From: Eublepharis macularius
Lineage: Eukaryota; Chordata; Lepidosauria; Squamata; Eublepharidae
DNA length: 64,000 nt
NCBI RefSeq assembly: GCF_028583425.1
Contig: NC_072791.1
Location: forward strand, 17,875,868-17,939,867
Direction: 5' to 3'
Shown here: positions 11,458 through 24,259 of the stretch, piece by piece
Position numbering within the stretch: the first letter of the stretch is position 1
How the letters are laid out: each line of letters begins with the position of its first letter
Made by a program: the position numbers and the translations under genes
The notes under the pieces: model-generated
Database searches by the model: none
The model's input: only the letters and a program-made list of their open reading frames with translations
Told to the model about the DNA's origin: nothing

Positions 11458-12411
11458 CTATGCAAAGCGTGTATTAACTGCAGACCAAGTTTAGTTGTAT
11501 TTAAATGAAACCCCTTGGAAATATATTGTATAAGTTGGGGGCAGGGTTATTTAAATACAACCAAACTGGGTCCACAATCAACATTCTCTGTGTGCACGTG
11601 CGTGTTAAAAATATGTTGTTGAAGGTTTGGTATGTTCTATTTTGTAAATTCAATTATCTAATTCTGCTAGTATTTAATGGTATGACTGTACAAAGACCGT
11701 TTCTAAACCCAAATTAGAAACCTCCTTTTGTTTATAACAAAACATACAGTTTCCATTCCAACTTTTATTCTTATTTCTCAAGACAGTAAGAATAAAAATA
11801 TATGTGCTTAAGATAGCATGGGGTGAAGCATTTTGCAGCTCTCTCTAGTATTAATTTGAACAAAACTATGGCATTTTATACTTTGCAACGGCATAAATAT
11901 ACCAACTAGCACAAGCTTATATTCTAACAAAAGTTATGAATGTCACAGTTTATGTTCTTAAAGCAGTAAACTAAGTTTAGGTTTGATTTTTAAAAGTATT
12001 GTATACATGTCCCCCTCCCCAATTCACTGTTCCCCTACAAAGGTAGGGGAGAAAAATAGTTTCTCCATAAAGCTCTAACCACATTATCTAATCAGATTCT
12101 CTCTCTCTCCTTTGCTCTCATTAAATCTGCTTTTTTAGGGAATATCTTCAGAGGGGGGGAGGGGGGGCGGGCAGGTGAACTGTTAGATCTTTTGGCTGCT
12201 GGTACTACAATTAGCAGCATATTATACAGCATAATAAATAAGACCATTACAGAGAAAAACTATTATTACTGGCATCGATACTGTCTTCTCACTACTCAGA
12301 TAAATGATTGTTTTCCTGAAAATTATCCTAACATGACCATTTTTTAAAACGGCATTCTGCATTTTTCTACATTCCCGTATCTAAAACGGCCACAAACATA
12401 ATCGTGACAGT
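11458..12411. other. AT-rich, no gene recognised
   Basis: No repeat I can name; the only peculiar feature is a G-rich run near 12153-12172. Confidence 0.35.
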
Positions 12412-12585
12412 GGGCCATCCGACTCAGTATTCTGGCCGGCAACAGCTCTCCAAGGGCTCAGCCAACGAAAGGGCCTTCCCAACACTTGCTACCCGAAATC
12501 CTTTTTAACTGGAGATGCTGAGGGTTGAACATGGGACCTTCTGTGGTCAAAACATACGCTCTGTCCTTGAGCTACCCATCCTTCC
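12412..12585 (-). mobile_element. SINE, reversed
   Basis: Reversed copy of the 531-985 type: GACTCAGTATTCTGGCC, then GAGATGCTGAGGGTTGAAC and GAGCTACCC (B and A boxes inverted). Confidence 0.65.
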
Positions 12586-12659
12586 ATGGCTACTGATAGC
12601 ACTGACAGTCTCTCTGCATGAGACATCTGACACGTGAAGAGCACGTGTCAGGAGATGCA

Positions 12660-12950
12660 ATGGTAGCTGGGAAGGGTAGTTTTAAAAGACAGAGCTGGCG
12701 GCAGGGCAAAGGCTTTGCTGTACACTGTAGCTGTGTGAAGGGGCTGTGAAATATCAGAAGGGAAACTTCAGCCCATTATAACCTCTCCAGGTCCAAGCCC
12801 AGCTCTGGAAGGCAGCTCCAGCCCATTTCCATTCCTGGCTGCCCTCTGGTTGCCATCCCACTCTGTTTTAGACTGCAGAGGTGAAATTGACAGATCCTTC
12901 AGGGAGGAGAAGATGAAATTGACAAACCCTCTGCAGGAGACTCTGTTTTT
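12660..12950. mobile_element. Degraded palindromic MITE
   Basis: AGCTGGGAAGGGTAGTTTTA with AAGACAGAGC at the left, and GAGGTGAAATTGACAGATCC and GATGAAATTGACAAACCCTC at the right, match the arms of the palindrome at 54040-54225. The copy is rearranged. Confidence 0.45.
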
Positions 12951-13129
12951 CCCTGTCAAAACGCACCACAGCCGTTCCCCACTCCCCATATGTCACACTA
13001 GGCCCACCCACACAACTTATGCCCACTGTCTGATTCTGCAGCCCCTATCAAGGGTATGTTTACCATGCCCTTCCTTCAAACACCTTAGAGCAGACAACAC
13101 AGTTCTTTCCTACTCTATTTTTCCCAAAT

Positions 13130-13255
13130 GACGCTCACAGCATGCAACTGGACCAAAGCCACTCAGTGCGTTTCACGGCAGAGTAGAGATTTGAACCAGG
13201 GTCTCAGAGCCTAGTCCTGGCACTTTAACCACTACACCACACTGGCATAACCTGT
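13130..13255 (-). mobile_element. SINE fragment, reversed
   Basis: GGCAGAGTAGAGATTTGAAC, CCTAGTCCTGGCACTTTAAC and CACTACACCACACTGGC are the inverted head of the common tRNA-derived SINE. Confidence 0.7.
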
Positions 13256-14465
13256 GCTCTGTGGGCTAGATTGTCTTGGCGGGTCACAAACTTTCATCAT
13301 GCCGGCCGCACCATACTACTGCTCCTCTTTGGTTAGAAGAGTCACAGAGCGCCATACCCAACAGAGGTTTTCCTGTATCGAGGATAACGATGCATACACA
13401 CAGCTAGTCAATCACTAATAGTTAACCCCTGAAACGCTGAAGCACGTATTTGCGCTGTTCCTTCCAACATGACAAATCCACGGAGGAGAATATCAACAGC
13501 CATCCACCATGATTAGACAGCATCTCCATGCCCAGAGGCCACATGCTGCCAAATATCAGAGGCTGAACACAAACAGATAGAAGGTCACTTGGCCTCATCA
13601 CTTACTGCCCGCTGCTTATCTAGATCAACAAACCCCAGTGCAGTACACACGGGCGCCACAGTGCCTGCTGCTGTTTTTCCTGATGCGCGCTTGCTGGTAA
13701 GGGAAGACTTGAAGCTCCCCCAGCCCACTCCGGTTCCATTCAAGATACTTTGGGTTTTACCTCCAAATGGGAGGAAGGCCTCTCCTATGCTCCATTAGGA
13801 CAGCTTCACTCCTCTGAGCAAGGCATTCCTTCAGATCCCACCCTGCAGACGGACAAGATCGACAACTACCCGTACATTGACATTCTCTGTTGTGGCCCCC
13901 CCACCTTGAGGAATGGACTGCCTGAGATGGTCGGGAAGGTGCCTACTCCTTTGGCATTCCACAAAGGAGAGCATTTCTATAAAGGTAGTAGGGCTCTATT
14001 ATAGCAAAACAGTTTATTTGCTTATTTAAAGTCCACCTTTCTCACTGTGGGCCAAGGCAAATTACACAGCGCAAGTGAAATACAATATAATCAATTGCTA
14101 GGACATTGACTGAGCAAAGTACAATAATGAAGAACAGTTAGGACATTCAGTGAAGCTGATAAAATAGTTCAGGAAGGCATTTTTATAAAAGGAACAGCCG
14201 TCTATCCCACTGTGTATAATGCCTTATCGGTTTGTTGTACTATTATCCCACTGCCTTTGCATTATTTTCTCCTGATACAATGCAGAGAAATGGTGTTCAA
14301 TCTGCATTTAGAATGACGTCTAATATTCTATGCTTGTTTCAGATTCCTGCTCCTAGGATGTTGCTTCTCAGATATCTCATCCTATCGACTGCATCGAATT
14401 TACACCAAGTAATCTGCCCTGAGTCTCAATGAGAAGGGTGGACTATAAAAATAGTAAATAAGAGG
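13256..14465. other. No gene; LINE tail fragments
   Basis: 14015-14200 is a reversed LINE tail (TAAAGTCCACCTTTCTCACTG) and 14390-14460 is a forward one (CCCTGAGTCTCAATGAGAAG). The rest is unrecognised. Confidence 0.4.
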
Positions 14466-15675
14466 GGAGTCCAGGGGCACCCATCACCAGCTGACTAGCA
14501 AAGCGCTGAACTTATTTTGGGCAGGTCTGACACACGGCCCTAAGAACACAGCCTCGGAAAACTCTACGGCCACATGGGGAGCAAACCCTTCCCTTTCGTT
14601 TAAAATGGAATGAAACAGCATCTCTTCCCCCAAACCAAAGACCTGATCCTGCCGCTCGCGGCAGCCATTTTGTGATCAGTCCCGTCCCCATGACAGCAAT
14701 TGTGTTATCGGCTACACAACTGACAGGGGTCATTTTGTGGTGGTGCTTCTACCCTATCTCAAAACTCCAGAAGTGCCCGTGGTCCCTGAAAGCACAAGGG
14801 AGTTGCTTTGAGCTGTGGGGGGAAGAATATAAATATTTCTAAAATTAAGCAAATATATATATAGTTATTATGCGTAAGTGTCTATTACAACTTGAATGTT
14901 TGTATTCTATTGCATTATATAGTTATCATGCATCAACGCCTATAACAATTTTAATGTTTGTATTTGATTGTATTATTTGTTGTTAATGTTTGTATTTATA
15001 TTATTTTAATGTTTTTCTATATATGCTGTAAACCAGCTCGAGCACCAGATATGGTGGAGAAGCAGTATATATGTTAAATAAATATATCATGCACTACTGA
15101 AAATCAGAAACCCAGTAAGAATGCTTACAGTATATTTGGCAGCTGGGTTCCTTATTTTCTGTAGAGAAACGTCGGCTTATCCCCCACCTGCCCCCCACAA
15201 TATCGCTGCATGAGAAAGAACTGTATGGTATCAATTTTTCTCTGCAGAATAACACTTCTGGAACGAAGTGAGTTCAGAAAAAGTGACAAATGTAAAGGAT
15301 AAACCCCCCCCCCTCCCCCAGCAACTCTGATCCAAAACAGTTCTACCTTCCATGGTTGCTTTTACCTTAAAAATGGAAGACACACAGACCACCACCAATC
15401 ACAGCTCCTTGGCTTCATGCACATCTCTGTCCTGAAACCCCTTTTAAAAAGAGATACTGGGACTTTTAAAACACCAAGCAAGCCTTCTCTCCCCAAGCTA
15501 TAACCCCGCCAAGATCCCACTGGTATAAAAAGAATATTTCAGGAGGACATTTTTATAAAGGTAATAGATCTATAGTACGACAACGGTTCAGGAAGGCACT
15601 TTTTAAAAAAGGTAACAGGATTATAGTCTACGTCACTGCGTATGGTATGTATTCCCCTGCTTCTGTGCGCGTGCG
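14466..15675. other. No gene recognised
   Basis: 14830-15090 is AT-rich with repeated TTGTTAATGTTTGTATTT-like phrases and a LINE/SINE-like end (TAAACCAGCTCGAGC...TTAAATAAA). No coding signal. Confidence 0.35.
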
Positions 15676-15790
15676 CGCACCGCCAACTTCCTCTGCGGAG
15701 TATTTCTTGGTAGTCGCCCGTCCAAGTACTGACCCTTCTTAGCTTCCGAGATCTGACAAGATCAGGATATACCATGCCATGGATATACCA
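15676..15790 (-). mobile_element. 5S rRNA-headed SINE fragment
   Basis: On the minus strand, GATCTTGTCAGATCTCGGAA, GCTAAGAAGGGTCAGTACTT and GGACGGGCGACTACC follow the internal promoter region of 5S rRNA. It is a retroposed SINE head, not a 5S gene; the rest of the SINE is missing or unrecognised. Confidence 0.7.
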
Positions 15791-15959
15791 TACCCCTGCT
15801 CCTACTTCATTATTTTCTACTTTTGTAAGTTCATTTTCTGCTGCAGTGTTTTCAGCATCTGCAATTCCACTTTCTGCATCACCACAACATATCACATCTG
15901 ATACTGTTTGAGTCTCTCTAATTTTTGTAATCTAAGCCCTCTTGCAATGCTTATTAGAT

Positions 15960-18169
15960 CTCCCATGCTATCCAACCTGTTGTTTTACACCGTGTAATCT
16001 CCCTTGAGTCTCAGCGAGAATGGTGGGTGGCAAATTTTATTTTTATTTAAGAGCTGAGGATGACATGCCATGAGGGTTATGCTGCACAATAACCCTGCGA
16101 GGTAGTTTAGGGCACAATGTGCCTTTCCAGAGTATACCAAACCTCTCTTGGGTCCAAGTCCAGCAATCTAGCAGTTGCGGCGTACTCACGGTTACACAAG
16201 AAATGCATTCAAACGACAGGGAATAGCCACCAAAAACCTCTTTTCATATACCCCACCAGGGACTTCCATTCAGCAGAGGAAAGAAAGAAATCTTGTGAAC
16301 CTCCCTGCTCAACTAGGACAGAAGTAAGAATTCCCTAGGCTCTAAGGGATAGCATTCTGGGAGGACGGGAACCTCCATCTTTGCACTATAGCATGGGCAG
16401 CGCTCCACAACCGAGTAAATATTAACTAACAGAAGCGTCAGCTCCTATTCACAGAGTATACGAGTCTCAGGAGGTTTGCTTTCAAGAAAGCCAAGCTTAA
16501 TTGGAACCACTGGATTGTTCTGCCTGTTTAAGCTATCAAAAGCCCATCAATTAAACATGGTAATTAATGTAGCTTCTAGGCGGGAGGAATAAGTCCACCC
16601 CCAAAAATAGTTCCAGCATAAAGTATAACATGAAAAAAAACACATGGTAAACATTGTGTTTTAAGGATTCCCCCCCCCCCCCATGCAACAAAAAAGCTTG
16701 CAAACAGTCATTTCTGTTTGGTCGCCAGCTGCAAGTCGGATTCACAAAAACCGGTTGCCGTTTTCTTTTAGGCCTTGGATGAAATGTGCTTGGGCTACTA
16801 AAAACAAAACGGTACGGGCCATTAATTTTAGCAGCTTGTTTACGAGGGTGTAATAAAACATTTACCTAAGGCTTTAAGGTCAACAACTAGTTTTATGGCC
16901 ACTTTTAGTGGGTTCAGGCCCCTCTGCTACTCACCGCACCCTTCACGTATCCCCCTCTGAGCTAACCACCAGCAGGGCCACGTAGTACTCCTCGGAGTAC
17001 TGCCCCCCCCCGTAAAAAATCTAGCTGCTGATCCTTATCGGGGAAGACAATGAGAGATAAAATCAGATACAACTGGAAAAGAGCCTGCACAAATGAACAA
17101 CACGCAGCTGAACTAGGAACACACTGTTCAGATAAGGAGAAGGGTTCAGGTAAGTAAAAGGCGCCGACCCTTGCAAGGGGAGTGCATCTGTCTAGTACAA
17201 GCAACGACACAGCTAAAAGGGACCAGGATCTCGGCGCACTCAAACACTTCTACTATAGTTTTTATTAGCGCTATTAAGAGATAATTGATGGCTTTGAAGG
17301 TAATGCCAGGAAATTAAAGAGATCTGTGCTTTCAATCACATTTCAGTTACATTGCCGGTGCCAATGCGTACAATATTAGCATCCCAGAGACCCCTGGCTT
17401 AGTAACGTGTCATATTGGTGTGCTAATGCACCATGTGCTAGAGCCAGCAACTCAATCTGAACATGACAGAGAGAACAGAGGACCATTCACCCGTTTTCTC
17501 ACCACCACGCCCAGCATCCTATTTAAGCCAGCACCAAATTACATGGAATGAGATCATAGACTTGAGGCAACAGGAATCCTAGACTGCACCTCTGAAGAGC
17601 CAGGGTTATCTTCTTGTAGAAATCTAAGCTGTCTCAGAAAGAAGCAGGTCATGCCTCCTGCATGCTCGCTGCCCACATCTCTTCCGCAACAATCAGGCAT
17701 TCAAAGAGATTATTAGTATCTCCAGAAGCCCATTCTCCTCCAAGAACGAACGGAGATTGACTCTAAAAAGTAATCTATCGTGTAAGGCCATGATTAGCCT
17801 GTTACACGTTGATGCACCTCTGGTATGAGGCAATACCACTTCTGAGGCTGCTCAGTCAAAAGCACAGAGAACACTCCTTTTATGCTTGCATTTTACCAGT
17901 CCACTCTGGGGAGAGGAGAGGGGGCACTATGTTCCAAAATGGTGCCTTCTCTTTCGGTTAGTGCCTTTGGAAAGCCTAAGATTGCAAGCAAGGGGAGAGC
18001 ACACTGACTCCTGGTGGGGTAAGAAAGAAACATAACTGGGTCAAGCTACCAGTACTAGAATACATCTGGACTCCTTACATGCTCAGGGTGGTGCCGATTG
18101 CCACCTTGGGGTCGGGTGGCAGTTTTCCACAGGTGGGTTTGGCTAGGGATCCTGGAGGTGTTTCGCCAT
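15960..18169. other. LINE tail remnant, then no gene recognised
   Basis: 15985-16050 is a forward LINE tail (CCCTTGAGTCTCAGCGAGAA). 16050-18169 shows no repeat or exon I can defend. Long C runs occur near 16671-16682 and 17004-17012. Confidence 0.35.
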
Positions 18170-18290
18170 CCTCTGGGCATGGGGTAGGGATCACTGGGGC
18201 CGTTGGGGGTATTTGTGAATTTCCTGCAGTGTGCAGGGGGTTGGACTAGATGACCCTGGAGGTACCTTCCAACCCTATGATTCTATGTTC
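18170..18290 (+). mobile_element. CR1 3' tail
   Basis: GTGAATTTCCTGCAGTGTGC, AGGGGGTTGGACTAGATGAC and CCTTCCAACCCTATGATTCT are the diagnostic CR1 3' end, finishing with the ATTCTATG octamer. Confidence 0.85.
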
Positions 18291-18539
18291 ACAGTGATGC
18301 AGCTTCGACAAAGGCCCTACAAATCCCAACGTCGCCGCAATGACGTGTATTATCACATGAACTTTCTCAGCATAAAAACAGTCTAGTTGGATCAAATCAA
18401 TGGTCCATCTACTCCAACTCACAGTGGCTGGCCAAGACAGTTCACTAGTTGGGCAAGCTATCCTAAGCCTCCCCCCGATTGCCCTGCCATAACTGGTATT
18501 CCAAGACACACTAACTTCAAGGCATAGAGGTTACATTTA

Positions 18540-18745
18540 ATTACATGTTTAGATGTTTATAGTCTGTTTTTCTCCCCCGTGGAGACTCAGAGGGGCTTAC
18601 AACATCTTTCTTCCTTCTTCCACAACAACCCCCTGAGGAACATTAGATGGAAAGTGAGTGACCACCCCATATTCACCCAGCGAGCTTTCATAACAGAGTG
18701 GGGATTCGAACCTTGGTCACCCAGATCCAAAGCCACTGACAGAAC
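18540..18745 (-). mobile_element. SINE, reversed
   Basis: Reversed tail (TAGTCTGTTTTTCTCCCCCG), body (CAGCGAGCTTTCATAACAGA) and inverted B box (GGGGATTCGAACCTTGGTCA). Confidence 0.65.
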
Positions 18746-19302
18746 ACTTCTCCACAAACTTTTCTAGTCTTTTATTAGAGCTATCTAAACTAGCAGCCAT
18801 TACCGCATATGTTAGCTAGGAATTCCATATATTATTGCATTATGTGAAGAACGACTTCTTTTCATCCACCCTGAATTTGTCCCTCACTGCATGCAGAAAC
18901 CTAGCATATCAGGATAAGAAAGCCCCCTCTGCAATGTGCTGGTTTCCCTCATGCCGAAAAGCCTTTTTTCATATGGAGAATAGATTCAAAGACTCTCATG
19001 CACACAGACACACGCCCCCTTGCTATCGGAAGCGATACATTCCATTCCACTTCCTCATAACTCTAGCATTTCATTCCCACTGCATTCTGCTGTGTGCGTA
19101 TTTCAGGCCTTGTACAACCATTTTTCACAACACAGCACCAGTAACGGGAGTGAGGAAGAGGGCTGACAGACTGTTGAATCAGACACAACAAAACCCCAAA
19201 ATGGTTTAGGAAAGGCTTGCTAATGTGTGCACGGTTAGACCTCCCCCCACCCCACCCTTACGTAAGGACTTGGAAGTTGGGGAGGAGAAAGAAGTTTGAC
19301 AC

Positions 19303-19367
<65 letters not shown>

Positions 19368-20940
19368 ACGCCATCTTAAATACACTGGAGTTCTACTGAA
19401 CTCAATAGGATATTCTTGCACGTAAATCTATTTAACTACAGTTAGGTTTGCCAACGCATGTATGCATAGGACAATGCACAGCAAGTGCTGCTCTAGTACA
19501 TCACCAACCATGGCATCACGCCAGCACTGCAGTGGCCCTTTAGAAGTGTTACAGATGCGCTAGCGCCGGTCTGCAATCTCCAAGCATCAAATTTGGCTGG
19601 CGAAACCGCAGCCGGGGGAAGGAAGAAAGACGCAGCACGTTTTACATCGGCACAGACAGACACAACTTATTTCAATGACACGCCGGGAGAGTGTGTTCCA
19701 AGCTGAAAGACTGTGTAAGAAAATCAAACAGGGCTGACAACGAGCCTCGGGGGGGGGGGGAGTCTCATCCCTTTAACAGTAGCTTAGTGGGATATTATTT
19801 TTTAACCAGGGGATGTTATTTACCTCCATGTCATGTAAAGCTTCAGCTGCCCATTTCCACACATTACTCCTCTCTGAAAGGAACAGGACATTTTTATCCA
19901 GTCCTGTTGGCAACCCTAAATCCAAGGGTGAAGGCCGAATGGAAGGGGGGAAAGGAACTTTCCAAACTCTGCAAAATCCCTCATTTAAATGTTTTTTTTT
20001 AGTGTTACCAGTTTATGAAGTTGCCTTATACAGAGTCAGGCCGCTGGTCCATTTAGCATAGTCTGTGCCTATGGGGAGCAATTCTCCTAGATCTCGAGTG
20101 GACGCTTTATCAACCCAGTTGGAAGAGTTGCTTTTTTCTAAAGATCTGAGGGACGAAACCTACAATCTTTTATCACATGGGGCACAGGTCATTAGAAGAC
20201 AGCATTTTCCCTTAAGAACATACAAGAAACTCTCGTGAATTCCCTAGTCTTTCACCAAAAAGAATGAGCCGCCTCCAAACTCACACACAAAATATACATG
20301 GAGTCTTAAACTGAATCAGTTTACATGAAATCTTAAGCCAAATCAGCATATGATTAGATAATATCCTTATTTTCTTTCCTGCGTGGAATGAAAGACAATT
20401 CTCATGAACGAATTTCTAAAAGCAATCACTCCCAGTAAATGGCTCTATCTTGCAAGTGCGCTACGAGTAGAAAACATTAAGCATCAATTCACACACTTTT
20501 GCTAAAGCTCATTAGACGTACTCGGCTTTAAACAGCAAAATATACTCACAGTGGCAGTCAATGGAGAGTGGCGATAATATCTTCAGACGGCCAAGATCCC
20601 ATACTCTACACAGGGAATCAACTGCCCAGTCCTTTCCCCATTGGCGGCCCCTGTGCATTTTGCAGTGAAGCGTGGGCTCTTAAGTGCATGCATGCCATTC
20701 ACAGCTAAGTATGCCATGCGGTTATCATCTGAACTCTGGTATTTGTCATAACTCAGCGGAAATGGCAAGATGTAAATAGACTGGACTTCTGAGAAACAAA
20801 CCCCTAATCCTGAGTGAGCAAGCTTTCTCATTCAGTCTGGGTGCATATCTCTATGGGAGTAAATGGAAAGCAGTTCCGCTTGCATGTAAGAGAACTGTCA
20901 ACACCACCACGGTGAACAAAGCATCAGATAAGAATTGGGA
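18746..20940. other. No gene; one SINE fragment
   Basis: 20018-20080 is a reversed SINE piece (GTTGCCTTATACAGAGTCAG). Otherwise unrecognised, apart from the (GA)n tract listed separately and a G-run at about 19749. Confidence 0.35.
19306..19362. repeat. (GA)n microsatellite
   Basis: About 28 uninterrupted GA units. Confidence 0.98.
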
Positions 20941-21760
20941 GAGACTTCAATTCAAACCCCTGTGTGGATGTGCAACCGGTTGAGTGATCTTCAGCCAAGC
21001 CCTTTCCCTTGGCCTAGTCTACCTCACAGGGTTGTTGAGAAGATAAAATGAGTGTGTGCGCGTTTACAAATACTAAGCACACTGTTCTATCCTCCTTGGA
21101 AGGATGGTGGGATTAAAATTAGTTAGGGGCAGACGGAATAGAAACACTTCTTTAAATTAATTTAGTTAACTCCTTGTGGACTGCTCGATGGAGAGGTCAG
21201 ATCATCTGATCTGGAATTCTGTCACATACAACGAAGAGGTCGTAAAGGCATTTATGCCTTCCCCCCGTGTTGCCTCCTAGCACTGGCGTTCAGAGATTTG
21301 CTGCTTCTGAACATGGAAGCTCCAACTGGTCATTATGGCTAGTAGCCACTGATGGATCTGTCTAACCCCCTTTTAAAGCCATCTACACTCAAGGCCATCA
21401 CTGCTTCCACGGGCAGTGAATTCCACAATTCAAATCACTCATTGAGTAAAAGAAGCGTTTCCATTTCTCTGTCCTGAATATACAGTGCATCAACTTCGTT
21501 TGGTGCCTCAAAGTTCTCGTATTATGGAAGAGAGAGAAAATAGCTCTCGGATTCTACGCAAAACGGCTCAAAAATGTATCGACAGTGCGTCATCTTAGCC
21601 CTCACTCCAAGGGGCTTGTAGCAGTAAACATTGTGCTCCCTTTTAGCCTCACAATAAACCTGTGAGGTAAATTAGGCAGAGACAGAATAGCAGGCCCAAA
21701 GTCACCCCAATGCATTTTTCATGCATTCATCCTCCACTGACCACCACACTGGATCGAGGC
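20941..21760. mobile_element. SINE and reversed CR1-like fragments
   Basis: 20941-21130: forward MIR-like/tRNA SINE body (CTACCTCACAGGGTTGTTGA). 21270-21560: reversed CR1-like LINE (GAACATGGAAGCTCCAACTG, GGATCTGTCTAACCCCCTTT, GCAGTGAATTCCACAATTC), the family also at 28350-29790. 21600-21760: reversed SINE body. Confidence 0.6.
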
Positions 21761-21865
21761 TTTTAATCCATTTCCAGTAGATAACTTTGTATGTGGCATG
21801 TGTGTGTGGGTGTGTGGGGGGGGGGTTGTTTATTTGGCCTTTGTGACCTCTGAAACACCTCACAC

Positions 21866-22084
21866 TAGGGTTGTCAGCTCCAAGTTGGGAAATTCCTGGA
21901 GATCTAGGGGGTGAAACCTAGAGAAAGTGGGGTTTGGGGAGGGAAAGGACCTTGGCATGGCATAATTCCATAGAGTCCACCCCCCAAAGTAGCCATTTTC
22001 TCCAGGTGAACTGATCTCTGTGGCCTGGAGACCTGTTGTAATTCCAGGAGATCTCCAGCCACTACCTGGAGGCTGACAACCCTA
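21866..22084. mobile_element. hAT-like MITE with perfect 8-bp TSD
   Basis: A 219-bp element with ends TAGGGTTGTCAGC and GCTGACAACCCTA. CCTCACAC flanks both sides (21858-21865 and 22085-22092). The 8-bp duplication and short inverted ends fit hAT. It is non-coding. Confidence 0.88.
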
Positions 22085-22689
22085 CCTCACACATTTCAAA
22101 AAGCACACCTCTTTGGTACAAAGGCCTCAAACTACTCAAAATACTATTGGCTTCAAACTACTCAATATACTACTGCCTCTGAAGTAGGAAATAACAGCAA
22201 CTACTTTCTGCCGGGGAGACCATTCAGTGCATTTATCTGTACACAAATATGAGGGTAATAATTAACCTGGCCCGCCCTTTTAAAAAACAAGGAGGAGGGG
22301 AGACACACTGCATTTTAAGTGATGCCACACAAACGCAGCACCTGCTCTAGGCAGTTTCAGGACAGGGAAGCAGACACAGACACAGGTCCCTAAATAAAAA
22401 CACTAAAGAGGATTTGACAGCAGTCAGATCCTGTTCAGGCACCATGGCTTTTTGCCAAAGACGCCGGGACCGTCTCTGGGCATGACATGAACAAGCATAA
22501 CATGAGAAACAGGTAGCCACAGACAGCATGTCCCAGTATCACCGCGGCGCTTTCTTGTCATGTTCAACTCAGCTGCCCGCACAAATTTATTCCCAGAGAT
22601 TATCAGGACCGAGACATGTGGTGAAGAGCACAAAACCTGAACATTAAAGCAGAGGCTCTGAACAATTATGCCAACTCATTTAATTAGGT

Positions 22690-22905
22690 CATTTTTCTTC
22701 AACTCTTCGTTGAAATATCTGAGGGTGGTATCCATGGTTCTGCCCCCTCCCATTTTATTCTCACAACAGCCCTGTGAAGTAGGCAAGACTGTGAGAGAGT
22801 AAGCGGCCCAAAGTAACCCAGTTAAGTTTCCAACAGCAAAGTGAGGACTTGAACTCGGGTCTCTCAGGTCCTAAGCGGATACTCTAATTTCTAACACTCT
22901 GCTGG
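22690..22905 (-). mobile_element. SINE, reversed
   Basis: CAACAGCCCTGTGAAGTAGG, AAGCGGCCCAAAGTAACCC and GAGGACTTGAACTCGGGTCT form an inverted tRNA-derived SINE. Confidence 0.7.
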
Positions 22906-23375
22906 CAAAGTAAGTTTTCTGGAAGTCAGCAGGGTATACTTCTATACAATTGAGGCAGTGGGAGGCGGGGGGAGATACACCATCTCTCCAAAAATACATA
23001 CACACACTACATTTCCTGAGGAACAGAATACTTTAAAAAAATCTTTTTCATTATCATATTTGATTTTCTTTGCAAATACTATTCTAGAGAGTTTTCTAAA
23101 ATAGAAAACTAGGCTATTTCAGCGGGGCAGCCCAATTCGTCTGTCAGCAGCTTAAAACATGACATGTCTTCTTCTAGTAGAATCAAGTCTTCAAGGTGCT
23201 ACCAGCCTCCTATTTATTATTCTAGCTGTTTCTCAATCCCCAGAGGCTGTGGGACCATTGTATACATTACACAGCAGCCAACTCAGGTGGCATACAGTTC
23301 ACAGGGAGTGGATGTCAGCCCTGGCTCTCCAAAGAACATCTCTTTCATATTTACCCATTACTTTTTTAGGGTGGA

Positions 23376-23465
23376 AAAGAGCAAGAGTCCAGTACCACCT
23401 ATAAGACTAACAAAATTAGTGGTAGGGTATGAGCTTTCGTGAGCCACAGCTCACTTCTTCAGAAC
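23376..23465 (-). mobile_element. Penelope-like tail with intact hairpin core
   Basis: On the minus strand the order is CTGAAGA, a stem (GTGAGC/GCTCAC) with loop TGTG, then GAAAGC, then the conserved TAAGACTAAC-type tail, here inverted. It is the best-preserved hammerhead-like core in the window. Confidence 0.75.
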
Positions 23466-23739
23466 TGGTCTCCTTTATAGGGTGGGAATTATAACACATC
23501 CAGATAATTCCAGATGAGCAACCATTAGCCTGTTAGCAGAAGAATAAAATAGGAGTCATGGGGCACCTTAAGAGACTGCGCACTGTCACAAGCAGCACTG
23601 CTCCAATCAAAGCCATTGATATGAAAGGGTTTAGACTGGAGTAACTTTTGCACAAGATTGCACTGCTGGGCACATGGCCCTCCTGATCTGCGTGTGGTCA
23701 GGGCAGTGACCCAAGTTGCCTAGCCGGAAAGGAGCACAG

Positions 23740-24255
23740 CGCCAACCTCCTTTTTTCTACAGTAGACCAGTGGCACCTTAGAGACCAACGAGATTCTCAG
23801 GGTAGAAGCCGTCGAGAGTCACAGCTGCCTTCTTCAGATGTTTTCAGGCGGGCAGCCGTGTTGGTCTGCAGTTGAACTGGATGCAACAGCGCCTTAAAGA
23901 CCAACTCCACTGCCAGGGGTATGAGCTTCTGAGAGTCACAGTCCAAGAGAGCTTTGACTGGCGGAAGCTCATCGCTTGGAAATCTTGTTAGCCTTTACGG
24001 TGCGATCGGATATGGATGTGGTTCTTCTTCAGATGGTATCTGAAGAATGGAACTTTGACTCACTCTGATCCTTCAGTTTTCAGGACAGGTCATAGGCGTT
24101 ATTTTTGCACCGGCACTAACGCATACACTCGCATAATTAGGAACACCTAAAAACATCAGATCAATCAGGAAATATGTAGCATTAGTATTTGAAAACTCAG
24201 CTTCCACCCTGGAAATCTTGTTGGTCTCTGGACTCATATCCTGCTGCTCCACTGC
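23740..24255. mobile_element. Degraded Penelope-like tails
   Basis: Several overlapping partial copies: GTGGCACCTTAGAGACCAAC, GCGCCTTAAAGACCAACTCC, TGAGAGTCACAG and TCTTGTTGGTCTCTGGACTC. They lie in both orientations and abut the CpG island. Confidence 0.6.
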
Positions 24256-24259
24256 AAAC